Positions 54,843 through 64,000 of a stretch of 64,000 nucleotides of DNA are shown here, piece by piece. This DNA comes from Stenocarpella maydis (lineage: Eukaryota; Ascomycota; Sordariomycetes; Diaporthales; Diaporthaceae): assembly GCA_002270565.1 (NCBI GenBank), contig NQMI01000149.1:1-64000 (forward strand), in the 5' to 3' direction. The notes beneath the pieces were generated by a model, which ran no database searches, was not told the origin of the DNA, and saw only the letters and a list, made by a program, of their open reading frames with translations. A program made the position numbers and the translations under genes. Positions within the stretch are counted from its first letter, which is position 1, and the number at the start of each line of letters is the position of its first letter.

Positions 54843-57800
54843 ATGTCGAACCAAAGACCCAAGCCAGTCCTTCTAGTTTTCAGCCCTCTGGCTCTAAACA
54901 TTGACGCATCGGGAGTCTACAAAATCTACGATGCCGCAGAGAGTTTCGGTAACGGGTGGTTACTAGATGTTTTATCCAACCTTCCAGCAGACTATATCAC
55001 AGCTACCTCTAAGGTTGCTGCCCTGAAGCAAAACAGAGGACGAGATGAGGCATTCGATCCGGGTCTCCAACAATTACGGCAGCTCAGCTGGGTCGGCAAG
55101 AACAGACAGACGTCCACGGAATCGACTTGTCTTTCGTTTCCGCTGCCAAACAAGGTTCTGATACCGCTGGCGGTTGTTGGGCAGCTAATTCAGTATGCCG
55201 AGTTCGTGAACCGGACATGCACGGGATATGCTCCTAGGCCTCCCGAAGTGTGTCACCGTGTGGTCCAAACACTTGGCTGCTGTACGGGTCTACTGGCGGC
55301 CTTCGTTGCGTCTTGTTCTCAAACGGAGAGCCAATTCAGAATATACGCTTCAGCTGCTATCCGACTTGGCATGCTTATAGGATGTGAGTGATCCCGCACC
55401 CTACTAGTATACTCTTTTTTGGTATTTTTCCAAGCCATCCTGCTACCTACATATTTGTTCCCAACTGGTTCGCGGCTGCTTGTCACACATCTCTCATAAT
55501 ACCAGTAATGGTGATAATCTATCCACACGCTAATGGCATACGGTATTTATTCAAACACTCTCAGGTGTTTTAGATGTAACGGATTCTGAGTCTGAATCGA
55601 TATTTGGGGCCATTTCAACAACCTGGAACACGGATACAGTTCAAGGCATTCAAATATTGAAGCGACTCCTAGAAGACTTGCCAGATGTAAGCTTTATGTT
55701 TTGATCTTTGGCCATTTCCCCCGCCAGGAATCTCTGACTCTGTGAACCTGGCCAGGCGTATGTGTCAAACTATCATGACTATAATCGGGTTACTGTTACC
55801 GGCCCGCTCTCGTCGCTCTCCTCTTTGAAACAAGGCCTGAAAGGTGAAAGCGGAGTCACCTGCGTCGACGTCAAGGGCCTTCGAGGAAGCTTTCATTCGC
55901 GGCGGCACGCCGGCCTCCTCGAGTGCCTGGTCCAGTTCTGCCAAGATCACGCCGAATTCCAGCTTCCCGATGCCTCAGTCTGCCACATGGTGGCGCGCGG
56001 AAACAGAGACGGAGGACAAATCATAGAGAAGGGAAGTTTGCATAGGCACGCGCTCGGATCGATTCTGGTGGACACGTTGGAATGGTTAGCTGCTTTCCAG
56101 CGTGCGCGAGACGACTTTCTCCGTGACACCGTCCTCCCCGGCGGCCAGATCGTCGTGTTTGGACACGAGCGACCCATACCGCCCTCTATGCTGCAAGATC
56201 TCGGCCCGCGGATAAATTATGGCTATATGGCCGTCACAAACCTCAAGTTGGAGCGCATGGTCGTTGGAAAGTGAGCTCGAGCTCCTGTACCCTCCCTCCC
56301 CCGCGAGGACATTTGCACGAGTGATGTTTTTCTGACGGCAGTAGACCCGGAACCGGTCACGATTCTTCGAGCGAATCGCTCGCAGCAACAGCAACGCCTC
56401 GGCACACCCGGAATGACATAGCCATTGTCGGAATGTCTATCAAGGTCGCAGGAGCAAACGATCTCGAGTCCTTCTGGGACGTGCTCTGTTCAGGCAAATC
56501 GCAGCACCGTGAGGTACCGAAAGAGCGGTTCAGCTTTGGAGAGTCAATTTTCCGTGACGCCGTGGATCCATCACGGAAATGGTTCGCGAACGTAATCGAC
56601 GACCCGGCCGACTTTGACCACCACTTCTTCAAGAAGAGCCCTCGCGAGAGCGCCGCCATGGACCCCCAGCAGCGCCACATGTTACAAATAGCCTACCAGG
56701 CCGTTGAGAGCTCAGGGTATTTCCGTCACCGTCCAGGGCCCGGTGGCGACAGCCCCGAGGACAAGCACCGTGTGGGATGCTTTATCGGCTGCAGCACCTG
56801 CGACTACGAGCAGAATGTGGCATGCCACAACGCCAGCGCTTTCTCCGCGACAGGCCAGCTGCGGGCTTTCTTGGCGGGCAAGGTCAGCCACTTCTTTGGG
56901 TGGACGGGGCCGAGTGTCACCGTCGACACGGCGTGCTCCTCGTCGGCCGTCGCGGTCCACCAGGCGTGCCAGTCCATCCTCGCCGGCGATTGCAACGCCG
57001 CGCTGGCCGGCGGCAGCTTCGTCATGACTGGGCCGCAGTGGTTCGAGGATCTCTCGGCTGCCTCTTTTCTTAGTCCCACCGGCCAGTGTAAGCCCTTTGA
57101 CGCTGCTGCGGACGGCTATTGCCGTGGTGAAGGCGTCGCGGCCGTGTTTCTCAAGCGCCTAGACGATGCCATCGCACACGGAGACGAGGTCCTGGGCGTC
57201 ATTGGCGCGACGAGCGTGCAGCAGAATGAGAACTGTACCTCAATATTCGTGCCCAACGAGCCATCCCTCTCGAACCTCTTCGAGACGGTTCTGGGCAAGG
57301 CGGGTCTGCAACCGGGTGATGTCTCCGTCATGGAGGCTCATGGTACCGGTACGGCTGTCGGAGATCCGGCGGAATACGGCGCCATCAGACGGGTCCTGGG
57401 AGGGCTCAACAGGCGGAGGGTCACCCGGTCTTGCGGTGGTGACAAGCCCACCACGCCCCTTTACCTCGGCTCAGTCAAGGGATCCGTGGGCCACACCGAG
57501 TGCACAGCAGGGGTGGTGTCGCTCATCAAAGTGGCCCTCATGCTCAACAAGGGGGTTGTGCCCCCTCAAGCCAGTTTCAACAGACTCAGCACGTCTCTGC
57601 ACGCTACGCCAGAGGACGAGATTGTGATCAATACAGGGTCCGCGAAGCCTTGGGACGCAGGATTCAAGGCGGCGCTGGTGAGCAGCTACGGGGCATCTGG
57701 GTCAAATGCTTGCATTCTCGTCAAGCAGATGGCCAGGGATAACAAAGCCGCAATCGATACAACGGCGGGTTTTCGGGGAGCAGCTTCCAGTATCACTGGT

Positions 57801-60800
57801 GGGCACATGAACCTCCCCCTCTGGCTGTCGGCAAATGACGATGAGGGCCTACGGCGATATGCTCACGCACTCCGCAGGTTCATCTTTCTGCGCAGAACTA
57901 ATGACCATTGCGATCAGCCGGTCTCTCTGACGGGCATCTCCATCGCCCTATCTCGCCAAAAGAGTCGCCTGCTCAACCGCTCACTGTTCCTGAAAGCCAA
58001 CTCACTTGATGACCTGCAGGAGAAACTCGCGAGTTACGAGATTGGCGCGATCCCGAGTCTCAACCCGGTAACCCGTCCTGCATCTAAACCTGTCATCTTG
58101 TGTTTTGGAGGACAAATTTCGAAAACTATCGGTCTCGACAGAGCCATATTTGAAGGGACCTTCCTGCTTCGGAAGCACCTCGGCGAGGTTGATGCTATCA
58201 CCAGATCGGAAATCCCAGGAGGGATTATCAACGCCGTGCTCGATAAATCACCACAGGATGATCCTGTAAAACTACAGGCCGCACTCTTTGCGCTTCAGTA
58301 CGCTTCAGCCCGCACCTGGATGGACTCCGGTATCGAGCCCGTCGCCGTGGTCGGGCATAGCTTTGGTGAAATATCTGCCCTGTGCGTTAGCGGCGTGCTG
58401 AGCCTTGGTGACGCCGTGAGGCTCGTCGTGAGCCGGGCCACGCTGATCCGCGATGCTTGGGGCGCAGACAAGGGTGCCATGTTGGCTATTGAGGCCGACC
58501 TGCGTGACGCGCAGGAACTCGTGGAAGGCTCTGACGGGGGTGCAACCATTGCATGCTACAATGCGCCTCGTACCTTCACTGTTGGGGGCTCCACGGCGGC
58601 GATTGCCAAGATCGAGAGGACCATTTCCACCACCAGGAAGCCTATCAAGGCCAAGAGGCTCAACGTCTCCCATGCGTTCCACTCTCCTCTAGTGGACCCA
58701 TTGGTAGAGAGGTTGGATCAATGCGCCCGAGGTTTAAAATTCCATAAGCCAAGGATTCACATGGAACGACCTATCGAGGTATCCTCTGAGGGCGAACAGC
58801 TCCTCGGCCCCCAGTTTGTATCTAGGCACATGAGGGATCCAGTGTACTTCCACCACGCGATGGAGAGACTCGCAGATAAATACCAGCAATCCGGCGCGAT
58901 CTTCCTCGAGTCAGGCTCCAACTCGACCATCATGAATATGGCCAGCCGCGCGCTTGGCGAGAGGTCTTCGCGTTTCAACTTTCAAGCCATCAACGTCACT
59001 GCATCAACCACAGCCACCCCCGCAGGTGAATATGATCCGTCTTCTGTGCACAGGTGTTGGAATAGCCTCGCAGATGCAACGGTGAATCTGTGGGCTGCAG
59101 GAGCCGTGGATCTGCAGTTTTGGGCACATCATCCTTTGCAGCCCTCCCAAGACCGCGCACCACTGTTGCTCCCGCCCTATCAGTTTGAGCCAGCACGGCA
59201 CTGGCTCGACCGAGTCCCTCCTCCACGGTACTTTGAGTCACAGGCTGTAGGTCAAAGTGGAGAAGGGCGAAGACCTGAGACGGCCAGTTCCAGGATTTCT
59301 GCCAACGGAATGATATCATTTGGGGCGCTGATTAGCCCCGGTGAAAACACAAGCCCTCCCTCTGAGCGTGGTGAGCCAAAAGGCTCAAAGCATGTGTTGT
59401 TTCGCGTGGTTACCGAATCGCCCAAGTACAGAAGGTTGGTGGACGGGCACAAGATGGCGTACACGGCTGGGATTTGTCCAGCAACCGTACAAATCGACCT
59501 AGTCATTGAGGCTCTCTGCATGACTCTGCCCAGGCAGACAGCAGGAAGGAAGCAGCAGAGCGGCCAGGAGGGTAGCGGTGCCTCACTCTCCGAGCTGGGG
59601 CTGCAGCCACAGCTATCCGATGTGGTGTGTTATGTGCCACTTACATATAACCCCTTGGCCGAACAAATGGTGTGGATCGAGATCCCCCCCGTGTCTTACA
59701 ACTGCAATCTTCTTGGAGATTGTGCCAAGTCCATGGAAACCGTTGAGCGAGTTTGCCCCGGAGATGCCGAGAACCTGAAGCAGGGCGACGACCACGCTGT
59801 CACAGAGTTTGCGTTCGAGGTTTTCAGTACCGACCTGCTGGAGGAACAGGATTGGGCATTGCTGTCAGCTAATTCTCAATTTGGGAAGAGAACGAAGCAC
59901 ACGACAGGCAAGATAAAGCTGGTGCATCGACACGACAAGAGAATCGCGAAAGAGTTTGCACAATTCAGCCGCCTCATCAGCAACACACAAGTCACACGGC
60001 TGCTACAAGACACCAGTGCAGAAAACTCACTTTCCAACAAGGGCGTGTATTTCATGTTCGAAAGCATTGTGCAGTACTGTGACGAGTATTGTGGGATCCA
60101 GAGGCTGGTCTCGAGCGGCAATCAGACAGCAGCAATTGTAAAGCCGCCAAATGATGAGCAAACACTACGACCTCGCCGCCCAGAGGGCCAGGACGGGTTT
60201 GAGAGTCAGAATGATGCAGGCTCCTGGTTCCAGCCGTGTGTGGCTGACACATTCGCGCAAACCGCCGGCATGTGGCTGAACCGCCTGGCTCCGGACCTGG
60301 AGCCTGACCAGCTCTTCGTTTTTAATGGTTTTGATCAGTGGGCAAGGGCACCTTCGGATTCTCAGCCCATCGGCAGTGAGTGCCTTCAGTCGACCAGGAC
60401 AGCTCCCTCGAGGCCGGCGGTAATGCACGTCCTGGCAACGCAGCACCGCCTCTCGCCGAAGACGGCGGTTAGCGATGTCTTCGTGTTTGATGCGTCCACC
60501 GGCAGGATGTTTGAGGCAGTGCTCGGTATAGGGTGGTCCAAGGTTCCGAGGTCTCAGATGCAGGAGACACTCGTTCGGCTATCAGGAACTGGTTCAATGC
60601 TGAGGAACAAACCTTTGCAACAAAAGCTGGCTGGTATAGTGCCGCATACGAGCATTTCTAAGCCACCGCCGTATCCGCGTGAGGATCTATCAGCACGGAA
60701 GCAGTCCATCAAGATGCTGAATTACACAATTCCCGCGCCCGCCACGCCGGCGGGTAGTCTCGACATACATACGAAGATCAAGGAAGTCCTGGCCGAGCTT

Positions 60801-62561
60801 TCAGGGCTCGACAGAAGCAGCATTACCGACAACTGCGAGCTGGTGAATCTGGGCATCGATTCTTTGATGAACATGGAGCTGGCTTCCGAAATCCGGTCAG
60901 CTTTTAAGGTCGTTACACCGGAAAGCGACCTAATGCAAATCGTGCGAGTCTCCGACCTGGTGGAATATGTTGAGGGCCTCCTTGGCTGTAGAGCGACGGC
61001 GACCTTGGCTACCACACCACTGCCAGAAATCTCGCCCCAGGTTGAATCCTATGACGAACACTCGTTGTCATCTAAGCTTGGAGGGGACTCATCAGCGACC
61101 TCGCACGGCGGTAACACCACCAGCAGTTCCAAAATTGTCAGTGTCTCTACCTCGCCTTCGCCGTCCCCGAGAGGCTATGGAAAGGAATCACGTCTCAAAG
61201 GTGTCTCCCAATTCCCGGAGCAACTTGCAGAACGAGAAGCCACAGTGGACAGTTACATACGCACCCTGACCCAGGACTGGGCCAGCCCCCTGGAGAAACT
61301 CTCCAAGACGCGTTATGCCCCAAGCACAAGGGGATGCGCGGTGGTGGCCGTGACAGGGGGCACGGGCGGGCTCGGAGCGCACCTGGTCGCGCGGCTCTCG
61401 TGCGACCCAGACGTGGCTCGCGTCATCTGCCTCAACAGGCCCCACGAGGGATACCATGACCCTACAGCGCGCCAGGTTGAGGCGGTGCGGTCCAAGGTGG
61501 GGCTCGACCTGTCACGGCATCAGCATGCTCTGGCAGCCTCCAAGCTGCGTGTGCTCGAGACGGACCTGTCACGGCCCATGCTGGCTCTGGGGCCGGCAGA
61601 GTATGCAGAGCTGGCCAGGGAGGTGACACACGTGGTACACAACAGCTGGAAGATGAGTCTCGCCCGCGGGCTGGCGCACTTCGAGCCGCAGCTGCGAACC
61701 ATGCAACGCCTCCTCCACCTGGCGCGCGACGCGGCCCTGTTGGGACAGAACGGAGTCGGAGGCGGTAGTAGGTGCGGCCGGGTCATCACGTTCCAGTTCG
61801 TCTCATCCATCGCCGTGGTAGGGCAGCACCCGCTGGTCCGAGGGTCGCCAGCCGTGGCCGAGGAGCGCGTGGGCATCGAGAGTGTGCTCCCCACCGGCTA
61901 CGCCGACGCCAAGTGGGCGTGTGAGCGCATGCTAGACGAGACCCTGCATCGCTGGCCGGGCCTGTTCCGCCCGATGGTGGTGCGGCTGGGCCAGATCGCC
62001 GCATCCCGGTCGAGCGGGTACTGGAACACGGCCGAGCATGTGCCCTTCATCATAAAGTCCTCGCAGACCCTGGGCGTGCTGCCCAACCTCGGTGGCACTC
62101 TGGGATGGACGCCTGTGGACGACATTGCTGGCTCGCTGGCTGATCTCCTCTTTGTTGGTGAGGATTGGCAGAGTGGGTTTGGTGGCAATCAGGCGCGTCC
62201 TTATCCTATCTACAACATTGACAACCCTGTGAGGACTCGGTGGAGGGATATGATGACCGTGCTCGCGGATGCCCTCAGCCTTGACCCGTCCAAGGCTGTT
62301 ATCTCATGGGCTGACTGGGTGCAACGGGTCAGGGAACATGGACTTGGGGTTGGCAGTGACGTGGGTAGTGCCGAGAATCCGGCATTCCTGCTTATTGACT
62401 TCCTCGAGGCGAACTTTGAGCGCATATCATGCGGAGGCCTGTTGCTGGAGACATGTCATACCCGGGAGCACTCCTCAACCCTGCGGGGTGTCAAACCATT
62501 CAGTCACGAGTTGGCGCGTTTATTTGTTCAAAAGTGGAGAGACATGGGTTTCCTCGTTTGA
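54843..62561 (+). CDS. Non-reducing polyketide synthase, SAT-KS-AT-PT-ACP-R
   Basis: Exons 54843-55383, 55565-55686, 55756-56270 and 56342-62561 join in phase to 2,465 residues. SAT: GCCTG (GxCxG) near residue 145. KS: VDTACSSS (Cys near 589), EAHGTG and VGHTE. Malonyl-AT: GHSFGE near 1062. Product template: VDGHKMAYTAGICPAT (His near 1428) and VADTFAQTAG (Asp near 1694). One ACP: GIDSL, Ser near 1899. Reductive-release domain (about 2059-2459): TGGTGGLG, SSIAV and GYADAKW. All catalytic residues looked for are present. R domains release the chain as an aldehyde with NADPH, so the product should be an aromatic aldehyde. The roughly 110 residues between ACP and R are Ser-rich linker with no room for a C-methyltransferase, unlike the usual group VII layout. 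Neighbouring monooxygenases and transporter fit a tailoring cluster. Confidence 0.93.
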
Positions 62562-62614
62562 AAAATCATCTATTTCTGTGCGGACTACGTAGGTATCTAC
62601 CCATCGTGGATATA

Positions 62615-63619
62615 TCAGGGAGTGAATATCTGATTAGTACCTGTAGCACCTGCACCACCGGTATCTGCCCCTCCAGGGATAAAGATCTGCCCACCCACCA
62701 CCGAGGTGGCAGTACCGTGTCGAGGCAACGGCATAGGAGGTAGCACCTCCCACGAGTCGCTCCCAACATCATAGACCTCCACGTTGTCGAAGATGCCGTT
62801 ACCAACAGGGTTTCCTTCCCCTCCAAAGGTGTAGATCTTGCCTCCCAGCAACGCCGTGGAGTGGCTTCCCCTGGGCGTCGGCATCCCGGTTCTCGCCACC
62901 CAGACGCGGTCTCGGGCGGCGAGATTCATCGTCAGCACGCTCCCGCGCACGTTCTTCTCGCCGCTGACTCTCCCACCAACGACATAAAACGTGTCGTTGA
63001 GCACGATGCCGCCGCAGTGGTCCCGCCCCCCGCCGGGCAGGTCAGGAAAGTCCGTGTCCCACTCGCGGGTCCGCGTGTTATACATGGAGACCCACGGGAT
63101 CGTGTACTGTACGCCGTTGAAGAAGTTGGTGTAGTTTAGTCCCCCGGCGATGATGATGTTCTCGCGCCAGACACCCACGGCCGAGGCGCCTCTCTCGGTG
63201 CCTGCGGGCATGGCCGGCAGGTCGGCCCATGCGTCGTCCTCGGGCGAGTAGACCCAGCCGTTGCCGATGGGCCAGTTCTCCCCGTCTCCGGCGATAGCGC
63301 CTAGCACGTAAAGCTTGCCACCGAGGGTGGCCATGTTGGCGTGGTTGACTGGGATCGGGATGTCTGCTGCCCTGCTCCAGGTGTCGGTCGTCGTCGAGTA
63401 CACCTGCATGTGTGCCAGGGAAGGAATGCTGGTGCGGTTGGCGGGGACTGTAGTTATGCCTCCGACAATGTAAAAATCAGACCCGAGTGTGGCGACGCTT
63501 TCTTCCTGCTGGGGACCGAGTGGGATCGGCGAGCGCAAACCCCATCGTGGCTGTTCAGAAGGCTGGGACGAGAGCGAAGCGGCGGCAAGAGCCAACAAGG
63601 GAAGGAGTCTCCAAAACAT
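62615..63619 (-). CDS. Secreted kelch-repeat protein
   Basis: An intact intronless frame of 334 residues, convergent with the NR-PKS (stop codons 53 bases apart). It has an N-terminal signal peptide (MFWRLLPLLALAAASLSS). At least five kelch-type blades follow, each with a GG pair before a variable loop and a later Trp: FYIVGG, LYVLG, IIIAGG, FYVVGG, IYTFGG and IFIPGG. Six blades would make a complete propeller. No galactose-oxidase copper domain is visible, so it is a kelch-only secreted protein; ligand unknown. It probably marks the right border of the cluster. Confidence 0.85.
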   Translation of the reverse strand: MFWRLLPLLALAAASLSSQPSEQPRWGLRSPIPLGPQQEESVATLGSDFYIVGGITTVPANRTSIPSLAHMQVYSTTTDTWSRAADIPIPVNHANMATLGGKLYVLGAIAGDGENWPIGNGWVYSPEDDAWADLPAMPAGTERGASAVGVWRENIIIAGGLNYTNFFNGVQYTIPWVSMYNTRTREWDTDFPDLPGGGRDHCGGIVLNDTFYVVGGRVSGEKNVRGSVLTMNLAARDRVWVARTGMPTPRGSHSTALLGGKIYTFGGEGNPVGNGIFDNVEVYDVGSDSWEVLPPMPLPRHGTATSVVGGQIFIPGGADTGGAGATGTNQIFTP

Positions 63620-64000
63620 CTTGAAGGTTTGCCGATTACAATGCTATGTTATGTTGCCTTATGAGGGACTGAGAGACAAGTGGTATTTCCCACCTCAAAA
63701 GTGTGCTGGGGGGAGTAGCAGTCAGGATTTTGTCTTCTCAGGACCTGGAAAGTGATCAACTTAAAAGATTTAAACATGGGCTTCGGGAATCGTGTAAATG
63801 AATATGCAATTATTATCTTAAACCTCATCTCTCGACCTATCGTTCCTCCAATTTCAAGCTTTTCCAATCTGCGCGTAAATGATTCAACCCCTGTCTTCAT
63901 GTGGAGAGAAGCTTAGCCCTCCTGCAGGGATCTTCTGCAATGTGGAGGCCAGATAAAAGAGACGGTGGGGGGGGGGGGGGGGGAGTCAGGGACAAGCGAG
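63620..64000. other. Promoter-side flank of the kelch gene with G17 run
   Basis: The 380 bases upstream of the kelch gene to the window edge. A run of 17 G lies at 63967-63983. No gene is seen. Confidence 0.45.

Noticed and set aside
63967..63983. G17 run as a regulatory G-quadruplex
   Set aside because: A plain homopolymer near the window edge with no gene context; likely slippage or sequencing noise.

Overview
This window is nuclear DNA of a filamentous ascomycete fungus, probably a Sordariomycete or related Pezizomycotina. The evidence is short GT-AG introns, Zn2Cys6 regulators, fungal-type polyketide synthases, Fot1/pogo transposons with RIP-type decay, TTAGGG-like repeats and a filamentous-fungal 5S rRNA sequence. 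The species cannot be named from the sequence alone.

Layout. (1) 1-8967 is AT-rich and RIP-damaged: an integrase-like relic, then a 3.7-kb unit present twice in tandem (about 1590-5263 and 5265-8967). Each copy holds a decayed gene of unknown function and, on the minus strand, a well-formed 5S rRNA gene followed by a 5S-derived fragment. (2) 9585-11276 is a PD-(D/E)XK nuclease-like gene. (3) 13.2-26.7 kb is the first secondary-metabolism block: a P450, a Zn2Cys6 regulator, a heavily decayed highly reducing (HR) PKS and a decayed MFS exporter. (4) 26.7-34.7 kb is gene-poor, with a foldback element, an intact DUF7703-type membrane protein and an AAA-ATPase relic. (5) 34.7-39.2 kb holds a second Zn2Cys6 regulator (frame broken at a C12 run) and a metallo-beta-lactamase-fold hydrolase. 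(6) 42.1-62.6 kb is the second block: two FAD monooxygenases separated by a 6-kb transposon nest, an MFS transporter, and an intact non-reducing (NR) PKS of 2,465 residues ordered SAT-KS-AT-PT-ACP-R. (7) A secreted kelch-repeat protein closes the window.

How the genes may work together. The NR-PKS ends in a reductive-release domain, so it should release an aromatic aldehyde. The neighbouring monooxygenase at 50.4-52.0 kb resembles the TropB/SorbC/AzaH group, which hydroxylates and dearomatises such aldehydes. An HR-PKS, P450, exporter and regulators on the other side recall dual-PKS azaphilone-type clusters. Here the HR-PKS and its adjacent exporter are dead while the NR-PKS, monooxygenases and P450 keep open frames. 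I infer a partly decayed dual-PKS cluster reduced to an NR-PKS/monooxygenase pathway. The NR-PKS also lacks the C-methyltransferase domain that usually accompanies an R domain, so its product may be an unmethylated aldehyde.

All exon joins are inferred from splice consensus, reading phase and family similarity. No database search was possible.
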